Below, one piece after another: positions 16,867 to 26,232 of a stretch of DNA of 64,000 bases. Within the stretch, counting starts at the first letter, position 1. Each line of letters starts with the position of its first letter. Below the pieces are notes generated by a model. The model saw only the letters and a list, made by a program, of their open reading frames with translations. It did not search any database and was not told the origin of the DNA. The translations under genes were made by a program, and so were the position numbers. This DNA is from Cesiribacter sp964504565 (GTDB taxonomy: Bacteria > Bacteroidota > Bacteroidia > Cytophagales > Cyclobacteriaceae), in contig CAZDEY010000001.1 in NCBI GenBank assembly GCA_964504565.1, positions 124,001-188,000 on the forward strand, read 5' to 3'.

Positions 16867-17127
16867 ATGGCTAAAGTTAAAAACCACGGGCCCAGTATTA
16901 AAGACGATAGACGCTACGAAGCCCTGCGAGATAAAGGTTATAGCAAAGAAAAGGCCGCCCGAATTGCCAATACTCCCGCCCACCAGGCAGGGGTAAAAGG
17001 TGGACACGCCGAACAATACGAGAATAGAACTAAGAAGGAACTCTACCAGAAGGCCAAAGAGATTGGTATTGAGGGGCGATCAGGTATGAATAAGCAGGAA
17101 CTAATTCATGCCCTGCGAAATCACTAA
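16867..17127 (+). CDS. Small Rho-N-domain-like (DUF7218-type) protein
   Basis: 86 residues, basic and soluble. The N-terminal half (KNHGPSIKDDRRYEALRDKGYSKEKAARIAN) matches a widespread small-protein family in which a short helical head precedes a SAP/Rho-N-like helix-turn-helix; the C-terminal half, about 52-86, reads TKKELYQKAKEIGI..RSGMNKQELIHALR, the typical Rho termination factor N-terminal signature. Such domains bind nucleic acid. The exact role is not known. It ends in a 4-bp overlap with the convergent gene at 17124. Confidence 0.75.
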   Translation: MAKVKNHGPSIKDDRRYEALRDKGYSKEKAARIANTPAHQAGVKGGHAEQYENRTKKELYQKAKEIGIEGRSGMNKQELIHALRNH

Positions 17128-17879
17128 CCGGCAATAGTAATTAGTGAACGCTTGGCACGGGGTACAATTTTGTTAGTAAAAACCTCCGGCCAGGGGTTTC
17201 GCTTGTTGGAGTTTATGAACTGGTCTGGGTCGTGCAGGCATAGTACAGGCCAATTTTTGCGGCCAATCTTCAACTCGTAAATTTCACCGTCAACGTAGTG
17301 TTTGGCTTTGGTGGGGCTGGTTTCAAAAAAATAACCGCACACCTGTAAACCCGTTAGCACAATAAGCTTAGGTTTAGCCAATAGCACTTCCTGCTGTATC
17401 CACTCCAGGCTTTTTTCGGCATAGGCAGTATAATGCATATCGTCCGGTACGGCTTTGTAATTCCCTAAGGCATTATACTTGGCTACATCCTTGGCATCGA
17501 AAAGAAATATTTTTACCAGCGTTGTACGCCACTGCGGTAATTCGCTTATACCTAATTGTTCTAAAACCCGCTGCAGGAGTATACCGTTGCCAACCGGGCC
17601 TACTTCTTTACCATTAAAGTAATAATTAGTTGAAAAGGGCTCATCTACATTATGGAGGGGAACCAATGACTGGTTTTCTACCTCATAGCACTTGGCACCG
17701 GGGTGGCTGCCAATAATCATTACTCCGCCTCGCTCGGTACACAGAGGCACAATAGTTTCAATTGGTTCGCCGAAAAAAAACTGGCGCTGCTCCGGAAACT
17801 CAACACTCACTTTATACTGCTGGTAGCACTTACGCTGGTAGGCCGCTACCCGGTTGGCCTCTATATCCATCTCCCTCAA
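17124..17879 (-). CDS. Uracil-DNA-glycosylase-superfamily-like protein
   Basis: 251 residues, no signal peptide. Layout resembles the UDG fold: VMIIGSHPGAKC (about 52-63) at the place of the first active-site loop, an Asn-rich FSTNYYFNGKEVGPVGNGILLQRVL segment, strand KPKLIVLTGLQVCGYFF (about 173-189), and LHDPDQF (about 216-222) where the second HPSP-like loop should be. That second loop lacks the normal Ser/Pro pattern, so substrate and activity are uncertain. It could be a divergent base-excision repair enzyme or a non-catalytic relative. Convergent with the Rho-N-like gene. Confidence 0.5.
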   Translation of the reverse strand: MREMDIEANRVAAYQRKCYQQYKVSVEFPEQRQFFFGEPIETIVPLCTERGGVMIIGSHPGAKCYEVENQSLVPLHNVDEPFSTNYYFNGKEVGPVGNGILLQRVLEQLGISELPQWRTTLVKIFLFDAKDVAKYNALGNYKAVPDDMHYTAYAEKSLEWIQQEVLLAKPKLIVLTGLQVCGYFFETSPTKAKHYVDGEIYELKIGRKNWPVLCLHDPDQFINSNKRNPWPEVFTNKIVPRAKRSLITIAG

Positions 17880-17937
17880 ATTATCGTTACCAATGCCCTT
17901 CTTCTGGATTTACTAACGGTAATTTTAGGCTTTAAGA

Positions 17938-18906
17938 TTATAAAATCTCTTCAATTATCTTATTAATAGAGTAGCCCTCGGCATCGGCTTTAAAATTACG
18001 TACTACACGGTGGCGCAAAATTGGTTTGGCTACCGCCCTCACATCCTCAATATCCGGCGAGTACTTTCCGCTCAACAGGGCATTGCACTTAGCCCCCAAC
18101 ACCAAGTACTGCGATGCCCGGGGGCCGGCTCCCCACTCTAGGTACTGGTTAGCCAAGGTATGGGCACCTTGGTAACCGGGGCGGGTTTTATGCACCAGAC
18201 TTACAGCATACTCCACCACGTTATCGGCAATAGGTACTTTTCTAACTAAGTTTTGGTAGAAGAGGATATCCTCGGCAGTCAATAAAGCTTGCAAGTTATC
18301 AGGCTGGGTACCGGTGGTAGCCTTTACTATTTCTACTTCATCTTTATAGGCCGGGTAGTCCAGAATTATGTTAAACATAAAGCGGTCAAGCTGGGCTTCC
18401 GGTAATGGGTAGGTACCTTCCTGCTCAATAGGGTTTTGGGTAGCTAGTACAAAAAACGGCCGGTCCAGCTTAAAATCCTGCCCGGCAATAGTAACCGCGT
18501 ACTCCTGCATACTTTCTAGCAGGGCAGCCTGGGTTTTAGGCGGGGTACGGTTAATTTCATCGGCCAGGATGATATTGGAGAAGATCGGCCCCTTTATAAA
18601 TTTAAAATTTCGGTCTTTATCCAGCGTTTCCGAACCCAGAATATCCGAAGGCATTAAATCTGGGGTAAACTGAATGCGGTTATGGCTAAGGTGAAGCGTA
18701 GCGGCCAGGGTTTGTATAAGGCGGGTCTTAGCCAGGCCCGGTACCCCCACCAGCAAACTATGCCCCTGGCAGAATATTGAAGTTAGCAGTAAGCGTACTA
18801 CCTCATCTTGCCCAATTATTACTTTCTGAATTTCTTTCTGTAGCCGCTGGTAGGTTTCGTACAGGCTATCGGCAGCTTCAACATCAGAGGCAAAACGGTT
18901 ATTCAT
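17938..18906 (-). CDS. MoxR family AAA+ ATPase
   Basis: 322 residues, typical of MoxR proteins. Walker A is GVPGLAKTRL (about 58-67); Walker B is ILADEINRTPPKTQAALLESMQE (about 112-134); sensor 1 is VLATQNPIEQEGTYPLPEAQLDRFM, with the arginine region near the C-terminus. MoxR ATPases act as chaperones that mature or regulate VWA-domain and membrane-protein partners; those partners (DUF58, VWA proteins) are not in this window. The parvulin cluster lies just upstream on the same strand (104 bp gap), a pairing I know from other Bacteroidetes. Confidence 0.93.
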   Translation of the reverse strand: MNNRFASDVEAADSLYETYQRLQKEIQKVIIGQDEVVRLLLTSIFCQGHSLLVGVPGLAKTRLIQTLAATLHLSHNRIQFTPDLMPSDILGSETLDKDRNFKFIKGPIFSNIILADEINRTPPKTQAALLESMQEYAVTIAGQDFKLDRPFFVLATQNPIEQEGTYPLPEAQLDRFMFNIILDYPAYKDEVEIVKATTGTQPDNLQALLTAEDILFYQNLVRKVPIADNVVEYAVSLVHKTRPGYQGAHTLANQYLEWGAGPRASQYLVLGAKCNALLSGKYSPDIEDVRAVAKPILRHRVVRNFKADAEGYSINKIIEEIL

Positions 18907-19010
18907 ATAGCGGGGTAAAAAATTTTTTTCTTGTAGAAACGATTAGGAAAAGAGGTTTGCCTATAAAAATTGTAGCCGGTAGTTTTAGCTAACCGGCTAC
19001 CTTAGTGGAG

Positions 19011-20405
19011 TTAATTGCTGGTTATTCCGCAGTAGTCGTATTCGGGGTCAATGTTTATGTAAACCTCCCGTACTGCTTCATTAAACCACTTTTCAATCTG
19101 TTTGTTCTTTTTTTCGTTTAGCGCGGCCGTTTGAATCTTCTGGTAATCATCCCTCAAATTAGCAATATGGGGCGGCACCTTCGATTTATAATATACTATG
19201 CGTACGGCAGTTTTTCCGTCTTCGGTACGGTAGGGCTGCGGCTTACTAATGCTGCCAACCTGCATAGAATCAATCATGAAGTAGAGCGAGGGGTCAATAT
19301 CTTCAACCGAAATGCGCGTAGAACCGCTGGGGTCGGTAAAGAAACCCCCAGCCGAGTTGGTCATTTTATCTTCGGAATACTCGTTAGCTGCTTTGGCGAA
19401 GTCAATTTTATTGTCCACAATTTGGGTGCGCAAGCTATCCAGATAATTCTCGGCCCGCTTAATATCGTCTTCGGAAGAGGCCGGCTTCATAAGAATATGA
19501 CGGCTGTTATAGGTGTTGCCCCGGCGTTCAATTAACTGAATTATATGGAATCCAAACTCAGTTTCAACCGGCGCGCTAATATCGCCCGGCTTAAGTTTTA
19601 AGGCCGTTGCTTCAAATTCCGGGGCCAGTTCGCCCCGGCGCCAGAAGCCCAAATCGCCTCCGGCGGCGGCCGAGCCGGGGTCTTCGCTATATTCGCGGGC
19701 CATTTCGGCAAAGGTAGCTTCGCCGTTTACAATTTTAGCCCGTATTTCGTTTAGCTTATTTCTAACCTCGGTTTTCTGCATAGGGCTTACTACCGGCAGC
19801 TTTACAATATGGCCTACCGTAACTTCGGTTGAAAACGGGGGTAAACTATCTTTAGGTATACGGTTGAAAAATGCCCGTACTTCGGCCGGGGTAACGCTTA
19901 CATCAGCGGTAATGCTTTCCTGCATACGGCCTACAATAAGCTGCTCGCGCATACGCTTTTTAAGCTCTGCCTTAAACTGGCTAAGCGGCTTGTTATAGTA
20001 CGCTTCAATTTCTTCTACGCTTCCTAATTGCGATACCATCATTTGAATTCGGCGGTCAAGGTTATTACTTACCTCCTCGTCTGATACGGTAATAGAATCA
20101 ATTTCGGCTTTAGCCAACATTAACTTACTCTGAATTAGGCTACGCAACACCTCGCAGCGATCTGGTACACTGCCAAACTGCTGGCGGCTACCGGCTTCAA
20201 TTACGGCCAAATCCAAGCTGGACTTTAGGGTGATGTAGTCATCAACTTTAGCAATAATTTTATCCAGCACCTGCCCTTTAGGTTTTTCCGAATCTTGGGC
20301 AACAGCCGCCCCACCCCAAACTAACATGGCTACCACCAGGCTCAACTTACTTAAGCCGGTTAGCTTCTTCCGAAGCGAATCACTCAACATATATTTCAAA
20401 TTCAT
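19011..20405 (-). CDS. surA: SurA-like periplasmic peptidyl-prolyl isomerase
   Basis: 464 residues with a signal peptide (hydrophobic stretch about 20-36, ending AVAQ). A SurA_N chaperone region (about 40-180, with LIQSKLMLAKAEID) is followed by two parvulin domains: about 190-290 (EVTVGHIVKLP, then DLGFWRRGELAPEFEATALKLKPGDIS..VETEFGFHIIQL) and about 300-405 (SRHILMKP). SurA escorts unfolded outer-membrane proteins to the BAM complex. The start overlaps the end of the next upstream gene by 26 bp, or 11 bp if the second Met (position 6) is used. Last gene of a three-gene parvulin operon. Confidence 0.9.
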   Translation of the reverse strand: MNLKYMLSDSLRKKLTGLSKLSLVVAMLVWGGAAVAQDSEKPKGQVLDKIIAKVDDYITLKSSLDLAVIEAGSRQQFGSVPDRCEVLRSLIQSKLMLAKAEIDSITVSDEEVSNNLDRRIQMMVSQLGSVEEIEAYYNKPLSQFKAELKKRMREQLIVGRMQESITADVSVTPAEVRAFFNRIPKDSLPPFSTEVTVGHIVKLPVVSPMQKTEVRNKLNEIRAKIVNGEATFAEMAREYSEDPGSAAAGGDLGFWRRGELAPEFEATALKLKPGDISAPVETEFGFHIIQLIERRGNTYNSRHILMKPASSEDDIKRAENYLDSLRTQIVDNKIDFAKAANEYSEDKMTNSAGGFFTDPSGSTRISVEDIDPSLYFMIDSMQVGSISKPQPYRTEDGKTAVRIVYYKSKVPPHIANLRDDYQKIQTAALNEKKNKQIEKWFNEAVREVYINIDPEYDYCGITSN

Positions 20406-21249
20406 TATTCTTGCGCGCTTTTTCGTATATCTCCTCGCTATGGCGGGCGGCTAATTCCGTTTTTCTTTTATTTAGAATTATGGCTTCAATCTGATCCTGT
20501 ACAAATTCTAACGGAGAAAGTTCGTCCGAAATTTTATAATCCTTTATATTCAGGAAGTAAAGATAATCATCATCGCTGGTTTCAACGTACTTGTTGTTTC
20601 GTAACCACTGTACTTTATTGGGTATACTGCTTAGGGGTGTACCAGCAATTAACTCATCAAAGTTAATCCATACGCTATCTTCCAGCATAAAATCGGTAGC
20701 AAAACGGTGGGCGTAGCTTTTTAGCTTATCTATATCGCCTACCTGCTTTAAATCGGCAAATTGGCGCAGGTTGCCCAATTTAGGGGCATTTTTGGGTACT
20801 TTTAAAAATACTCCGCGTATAATATTTTGTTTCAGCTGAAAGTTATCCTCGTTCTCATTATAGTACTCTTCTACTTCTTGCTGGCTTATATCTTTACTAA
20901 GATTTTTCTGCACAAATTGCTTTTCGTACTCATATATAAGCAGTGAATTACGGTAGTCCTGCACCTTACGCTCCAGCTCTTCTTGGTTATAAGGTACACT
21001 TTTAGCCGACTCGGCAATTAATAGTTGTTTATGTACCCAGTTGTTAATGTAGCGTTCGGCTAATTGGGCGCTATCTCCGGCGCTTATCTCCTTCGGGAAA
21101 ACCTTGGCTAAGTCGTAGCGGGTAAGGTAAACCTCGTGTACCCGGGCTACAATCTTGCTATCCTCAGCTTCGGTATCGCCTTCAGAAGAAAAATTATCGC
21201 AACCGCCGGCAATTAGGGCCAGGCTTATATAAAGAATTAGTTTATTCAA
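20380..21249 (-). CDS. SurA_N-like lipoprotein, degenerate parvulin
   Basis: 289 residues. Signal peptide with lipobox IAGGC (Cys at about 17). A SurA_N-like helical region (about 30-130, RYINNWVHKQLLIAESAK) is followed by a poorly conserved region where a parvulin domain would be; I do not see the usual G-F-H-I-I or GxLG..P motifs, so the isomerase is probably inactive or missing. Middle gene of the operon, overlapping the upstream gene by 8 bp and the downstream gene by 26 bp. A likely holdase or structural partner of the flanking isomerases. Confidence 0.75.
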   Translation of the reverse strand: MNKLILYISLALIAGGCDNFSSEGDTEAEDSKIVARVHEVYLTRYDLAKVFPKEISAGDSAQLAERYINNWVHKQLLIAESAKSVPYNQEELERKVQDYRNSLLIYEYEKQFVQKNLSKDISQQEVEEYYNENEDNFQLKQNIIRGVFLKVPKNAPKLGNLRQFADLKQVGDIDKLKSYAHRFATDFMLEDSVWINFDELIAGTPLSSIPNKVQWLRNNKYVETSDDDYLYFLNIKDYKISDELSPLEFVQDQIEAIILNKRKTELAARHSEEIYEKARKNNEFEIYVE

Positions 21250-23566
21250 CTTCCTGGAGTAGTTTATTTAGCACATCCTGATTAACGTTAATCGGATATT
21301 TTTCTTTTAACTCACTAACCCACTGCTTCTCGAGGTACGCTTGGTAATCGGTAATTGCCTGGCCCCTAACTTCGGATAACTCTTTAGGGCCAGCCGGTAA
21401 AACCTGCTTAATTACTACCAGATAGTGGCGATCGTCCTGAGACACGGTATGACGGCCGGCTAGCCAAGGCACGGCATCGGCTATTGGGTTATCACCCCTT
21501 TCAAACGGTCCTTCAATTACTTGTAGGCTTAGCGGGTTTTCTGTGTTAAACTCGGCTTCCAGGGCTACCGGAGAGCTACTCATAAGACGATACTGGGCGG
21601 CAGCCGGTTGGTTTTTGCCTCTTTTCTGGGCAAAAAGCGTTACTCGGCGCGAGCTTTTGGCCGAAGTTTTTAATGTTTTATTAAGGTAGCTACGCAGGCC
21701 GGCAGTATCGGCCGCCGGGGCAACTATTTCTAACTGATAGTCCGGCCGGTACTGAATTGCGGCTAAAGCCTGCCCAATTTCGCGGCGGGCCGATGCGTTT
21801 AACTCATTCTCCTTAAATAAGGGTACCGGCAAAACCTTAGTAGAAACGGTATATAAGGAATCAGCCAGGGCTGCTTCAGCTTTTTTTAGAATTTCGGGGC
21901 TGGCGGCATCTAATATTATAGCATTTAAGCGCTCTTGCCACTGGTACTGGTCGGCATTATTGCTAAAGTACTGCTTTAAGCCGCTGGTATCGGCTAGTGC
22001 CTTGTTCCATACGTTTTCTTCCATAAGCTGAAACAGCAGTATACCATCGTGATACTCCTTAACCAGCATCCGGTAATCTTCGTATTTATCGGCCAGGTGG
22101 GCTTCTTCGTAGGCCATTAGCTGCTCTTTCTGCCAGGTTTTATAGGCTTGCTCCAGCGCGTAAGCCGGGGTGCCGCTACGTACCGGCAGCGGGCGCTGGG
22201 TGGTCCAACGCGCAAACTCGCCAAGGGTGTAGGTTGAATCAGCTATGGTAAACAGCGGGCGTTGGGCGTTTATCGAATCGGGCTTGTAGTTCCAGCGGCC
22301 GGTTTTCAGTAAGCTGGAATCAGCCTGTTGCCAGGTAAACTCCAGGTTCTCCTGAATATTTTGCAGGTTGTTTTCTTGTTTAAGGCGGTTAATTAAGGCT
22401 TCTTCCTGTAGCTGAGAACGGGTATCGCGCTTAACCCGGGCGGCCAGGTCTTCTTTAACTTCTTCCAGGGCGGGTACAGGCTGCTTTTCAATCAGCTTAA
22501 TTATGTGCCAACCATACTGGGTTTGTACCGGCTCAGAAATGCTATCCTGCGGGCTTAGTGCAAACGCTGCCTCTTCAAAAGAGGGAATCATTTGGCCGGT
22601 GCCGAAGGGCTGAAGCTCTCCGCCGCGCTCGGCAGTGCTACGGTCTTCGCTGAACTGGCGTACCAGCTTATCCCACTCCTCGCCTTGTTGCAGGCGTTTG
22701 TAAATTTCGTCTACTTTGGCTTTAGCAGCTTCTTGCTGTTCGGCCGAAGGGTTAGGTTGGGTGCGCACCATTAAGTGGGCTACCCGAACTTTACCTTTAG
22801 ACGGGCGCTTATCAAGCACTTTTACCAGGTGGTAGCCAAAACGCGTACGGGTTGGCTCCGATATTTTTCCGACCGGAGTAGTATAGGCCGCATTTTCAAA
22901 GGGGTAAACCATTTGCAAGGCGCTAAAATACCCCAAATCACCCTCGTTTTGTTTAGCCGACGGATCATCGGAGTTTTCTTTCGCTAACTGACCAAAATTA
23001 GCTCCGTTTAGGACTTTTTGCTTAAGTTCAACCGCTTTTTGGTACGCTTTAAGCGTATCGGCGGCGGGTGCGCCCGGGGCTACATTAATTAGTATATGGG
23101 CAGCCCTTACCTCTTGCTGCATGCGGGCGTAGGCTTCGTTAACCAGTTCTTCGGTAACGCTGTTTTCGGTTAAATAGGGTTGGCCCAACTGGTCTTTATA
23201 CTGCTCTAGCTCAGCTAAAAAAGTAGGCTGGTTTTGTAGCCCTTGGTTATACGCCTCCTGAACCTTTAGTTTAAAATTTACATACAGATCGAGGTACTGT
23301 CGCATATCTTCGGCGGGGCTTAGGCTATCATTGCCTACATTATTTTTCCGGTATACGTACAGAAATTCCTCGGGGTAAACCTGGGTATCGGCCACCGTAA
23401 ATAAGGGCTGGGCGGTTGGCTCCGAACTGGTAGTGGTAGTTGGCTGAGGCTGGCAGGCAGTAAGTAGTAACCCCGCTAATACCCCTAACCGAAATTTTAC
23501 CTTTACCGTTGAAAAACTACCTTTTTTGGTAATAAGCTTGGCTATGCTAATATGGCTTATGCTCAT
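21242..23566 (-). CDS. Lipoprotein peptidyl-prolyl isomerase with two parvulin domains
   Basis: 774 residues. After a long 20-residue leader, a hydrophobic stretch ends in LLTAC (Cys about 38), indicating a lipoprotein. Two parvulin domains are clear: about 132-235 (RAAHILINVAPG, GDLGYFSALQMVYPFENAAYTTPVGKIS, RTRFGYHLVKVLDK) and about 238-345 (KVRVAHLMVRTQP, GELQPFGTGQMIPSFEEAAF, QTQYGWHIIKLIEK). The C-terminal 400 residues are a helical region with a further degenerate repeat. First gene of the operon; envelope protein folding is the likely role. The long leader before the signal peptide makes the exact start uncertain. Confidence 0.88.
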   Translation of the reverse strand: MSISHISIAKLITKKGSFSTVKVKFRLGVLAGLLLTACQPQPTTTTSSEPTAQPLFTVADTQVYPEEFLYVYRKNNVGNDSLSPAEDMRQYLDLYVNFKLKVQEAYNQGLQNQPTFLAELEQYKDQLGQPYLTENSVTEELVNEAYARMQQEVRAAHILINVAPGAPAADTLKAYQKAVELKQKVLNGANFGQLAKENSDDPSAKQNEGDLGYFSALQMVYPFENAAYTTPVGKISEPTRTRFGYHLVKVLDKRPSKGKVRVAHLMVRTQPNPSAEQQEAAKAKVDEIYKRLQQGEEWDKLVRQFSEDRSTAERGGELQPFGTGQMIPSFEEAAFALSPQDSISEPVQTQYGWHIIKLIEKQPVPALEEVKEDLAARVKRDTRSQLQEEALINRLKQENNLQNIQENLEFTWQQADSSLLKTGRWNYKPDSINAQRPLFTIADSTYTLGEFARWTTQRPLPVRSGTPAYALEQAYKTWQKEQLMAYEEAHLADKYEDYRMLVKEYHDGILLFQLMEENVWNKALADTSGLKQYFSNNADQYQWQERLNAIILDAASPEILKKAEAALADSLYTVSTKVLPVPLFKENELNASARREIGQALAAIQYRPDYQLEIVAPAADTAGLRSYLNKTLKTSAKSSRRVTLFAQKRGKNQPAAAQYRLMSSSPVALEAEFNTENPLSLQVIEGPFERGDNPIADAVPWLAGRHTVSQDDRHYLVVIKQVLPAGPKELSEVRGQAITDYQAYLEKQWVSELKEKYPINVNQDVLNKLLQEVE

Positions 23567-23670
23567 AGTAATTTGGTTCTACAGCTTATAAACAGGCTTG
23601 GTTCAGTAAAAAGCACTGGCTGTTAAGAATCTAACCGCAATTTTAACGAAAATATAGGTGGAAAGCATAT

Positions 23671-23707
23671 AAAAAAGGGAACCACCCTGCTGGATAGCTC
23701 CCTTTTT
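23671..23707 (-). terminator. Terminator after the anti-sigma kinase gene
   Basis: Read on the minus strand it is a stem AAAAAGGGA...TCCCTTTTT with a T run on the far side, 18 bp downstream of the stop at 23725. Confidence 0.8.
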
Positions 23708-23724
23708 AAATTAGTTCTTTATTC

Positions 23725-24153
23725 TTAAACGGCTTCTACCGGTAAATTCTTAGTCATACGGCACATGTTGCTAGTAGCGTTTGAGCTAAACTCAACATCG
23801 TCCATTATTTTTTTAACTAATAACAACCCCAAACCGCCCTTACGGCGAGCCTTAATTAGGGCTTCTAAATCCGGTTCTTTATAATTGCTTAAATCAAAAC
23901 CGGTTTCTTTAAAATCAATTACTTCAAACTGAATATGGCCGGCATCTACATAAATATTTAAGCGTATGCAATCTTCTACATACTGGTCTTCAACACTATG
24001 TACTATTAAATTAGCGCAAACCTCATCAACTGCCAAAATAAGCATATTCAGGTCTACGGCTGATATTGTATAATTGCCCAGTGTATCGTCCATAAAAGAC
24101 CGTATGGTCTTTAATTTGGCTTTTGAACAGGGCACTTTTATGCTATACTTCAT
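23725..24153 (-). CDS. RsbW-like ATP-binding anti-sigma/serine kinase protein
   Basis: 142 residues, a single GHKL ATPase domain (HATPase_c_2). The N-box reads DEVCANLIVHS (about 48-58), in the place of the RsbW/SpoIIAB D-E-A-x-x-N motif; the G-box is KGGLGLLLVKKIMDDVEF (about 110-127). In the family these proteins phosphorylate a STAS partner and release or capture a sigma factor or other target. It overlaps the STAS gene by 11 bp, so the two form a switch pair. No sigma factor or PP2C phosphatase lies next to them; in Bacteroidetes the target is often different or unknown. Confidence 0.88.
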   Translation of the reverse strand: MKYSIKVPCSKAKLKTIRSFMDDTLGNYTISAVDLNMLILAVDEVCANLIVHSVEDQYVEDCIRLNIYVDAGHIQFEVIDFKETGFDLSNYKEPDLEALIKARRKGGLGLLLVKKIMDDVEFSSNATSNMCRMTKNLPVEAV

Positions 24154-24490
24154 TGCTCACCCGCGTTAAGGCCTCCTCCTTCGTATCTACAATCGTTAGT
24201 AGCTGATTAAGGCCTAGTATGTCAAACACATTGGCTACCCGGTCGTTAAGTCCGAATAACACCATTTGAGCACCACTTTCCCGGAAATCTTGAATGTAGG
24301 ACATAAATACCCCCAGTCCGGCTGAAGATATATATTCCAGTTCGGAACAGTCGATTACCAGTTTATCAAAGTTCTTTTGAACTCCTTCACTAACGGCCTT
24401 ATCTAAATAAATAGAAGAAGCAGCGTCAACGTCGCCTACTATTTTGATCAGATATACGTTATCTACAGATTCCTTAGTGATGTCAACCAT
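24143..24490 (-). CDS. STAS-domain anti-anti-sigma factor (RsbV/SpoIIAA-like)
   Basis: 115 residues, a complete STAS domain: VDAASSIYLDKAV, LVIDCSELEYISSAGLGVFMS, then a C-terminal helix. The SSAG motif (about 55-58) contains the Ser that the partner kinase phosphorylates in the family. First gene of a two-gene unit with the RsbW-like kinase, overlapping by 11 bp. Confidence 0.92.
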   Translation of the reverse strand: MVDITKESVDNVYLIKIVGDVDAASSIYLDKAVSEGVQKNFDKLVIDCSELEYISSAGLGVFMSYIQDFRESGAQMVLFGLNDRVANVFDILGLNQLLTIVDTKEEALTRVSNEV

Positions 24491-24626
24491 CCTACAATAC
24501 GCTATTATGCCCTATTGGTTTCAATAATAGATTAGCAAAACAATATAGTTTATTACTTGGCTTCAGAAATCAATCAATACCTTAGCCGCCTATAAAATAA
24601 TGTAATCCTGTGTGTATTAACTAAGT

Positions 24627-24661
24627 AAAAAAGGCCTTACCCGTTAGGCAAAGCCTTTTTT
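24627..24661 (-). terminator. Terminator after guaB
   Basis: AAAAAAGGC...GCCTTTTTT stem around an inner loop; on the minus strand it lies 68 bp downstream of the guaB stop codon. Confidence 0.75.
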
Positions 24662-24728
24662 CCACAATCTTTAACGGACAAGTAACTACATGGTTTCAGT
24701 TTAACCCAATATTTTAAGAAAAAATTAA

Positions 24729-26210
24729 TTATCGGGTACTGTAATTTGGGGCTTCGCGGGTAATAGTTACATCGTGGGGGTGGCTTTCGCGCATACCGGC
24801 GGCGGTTATTTTTACAAATTTGGCGTGGTGCAGGGTATTAACGGTAGCGGCACCGCAGTAGCCCATACCGGCTTTTAAACCACCAACTAACTGGTACAAT
24901 ACTTCCTGAACTTTGCCTTTATATGGCACCCGCCCCGCTATACCTTCCGGTACCAATTTTTTAACGTCGTCTTCAGCATCCTGAAAGTAGCGGTCTTTGG
25001 AGCCGTCTTCCATAGCTTCCAGTGACCCCATGCCGCGGTAGGTTTTAAATTTGCGGCCTTCATAAATTACTACTTCACCGGGAGCCTCATCGGTACCGGC
25101 CAGCAACGAACCAATCATTACGCTATCGGCGCCAGCCGCCAAGGCCTTAACTACATCGCCGCTAAAGCGTATGCCGCCGTCGGCAATTATGGTTACATCG
25201 GTGCCGGCGGCAGCTTTAGCACACTCGTATACGGCCGAAAGCTGGGGCATGCCCACTCCGGCAATTACCCGGGTAGTACATATTGAACCTGGGCCAACGC
25301 CAACCTTAACGCAATCGGCCCCGGCCTCAATTAGGGCTTGGGTAGCCTCGGCGGTAGCCACATTGCCTACTATTAAATCCAGCTCAGGATAGGTGTTTTT
25401 TACCTTCTTGCAGGCATCAATTACGCCTTTAGAGTGGCCGTGGGCTGTATCTATACTTACCACATCTACCCCGGCATCTTTAAGTAGCTTAATCCTGTCC
25501 AGCATGTCGGGGGTTACGCCTACGGCCGCACCAACCCGCAAGCGGCCAAATTCATCTTTACAGGCATTGGGCCGGTCTTTGTTTTTAAGGATATCTTTGT
25601 AGGTTATTAGCCCGGTAAGCTTTCCTTCTTTATCAACTATAGGTAATTTTTCTATTTTATATTCCTGAAGGATTTCCTCGGCTTTTTCCAGCCCAATGTT
25701 GCTGTCGGCTGTTATTAGGTTTTCGCCGGTCATTACCTGGCTTACGGGCATTTGGTGCTTTTTCTGAAAGCGTAAATCGCGGTTAGTAATTATACCAACC
25801 AGCTTTCGGTCACTATCGGTAACCGGAATGCCGCCGATTTTATGTTCGCGCATCAGCTTAAGGGCATCAGCTACGGTAGCGCGTTGATCAAGCGTTACCG
25901 GGTCCAGTATCATACCGCTTTGCGAGCGTTTTACCCGGCGTACCTGTTCGGCTTGGCGTTCGGCTTTCATATTTTTATGAATGAAGGCCAAGCCGCCCTC
26001 CAGCGCCATAGCAATTGCCAGATCGGCTTCGGAAACCGTATCCATAGCGGCCGAAACTAGGGGTATATTAAGCTGGATGTTGCGGGTTAGGCGGGTTTGG
26101 GTGCTGGTATCGCGGGGCAGAACCTCGGAATAAGCCGGGAGTAAAAGCACATCATCGTAGGTGAGTGCTTCAAAAAGGAATTTTTCGGAATGTGGAAGCA
26201 TAGCAAACAA
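24729..26210 (-). CDS. guaB: Inosine-5'-monophosphate dehydrogenase
   Basis: 493 residues (490 if Met4 is used). It oxidises IMP to XMP with NAD+, the committing step to GMP. A TIM barrel is interrupted by a tandem CBS pair (about 95-215). Visible: DTAHGHSKGV, GPGSICTTR with the catalytic Cys (about 310), IADGGIRFSGDVVKALAAGADSVMIG, and YRGMGS flap residues. Monocistronic, with its own candidate promoter at 26233 and a terminator at 24627. Very sure. Confidence 0.98.
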   Translation of the reverse strand: MFAMLPHSEKFLFEALTYDDVLLLPAYSEVLPRDTSTQTRLTRNIQLNIPLVSAAMDTVSEADLAIAMALEGGLAFIHKNMKAERQAEQVRRVKRSQSGMILDPVTLDQRATVADALKLMREHKIGGIPVTDSDRKLVGIITNRDLRFQKKHQMPVSQVMTGENLITADSNIGLEKAEEILQEYKIEKLPIVDKEGKLTGLITYKDILKNKDRPNACKDEFGRLRVGAAVGVTPDMLDRIKLLKDAGVDVVSIDTAHGHSKGVIDACKKVKNTYPELDLIVGNVATAEATQALIEAGADCVKVGVGPGSICTTRVIAGVGMPQLSAVYECAKAAAGTDVTIIADGGIRFSGDVVKALAAGADSVMIGSLLAGTDEAPGEVVIYEGRKFKTYRGMGSLEAMEDGSKDRYFQDAEDDVKKLVPEGIAGRVPYKGKVQEVLYQLVGGLKAGMGYCGAATVNTLHHAKFVKITAAGMRESHPHDVTITREAPNYSTR

Positions 26211-26232
26211 AGCGGTTTCTTTATTTGCCAGT

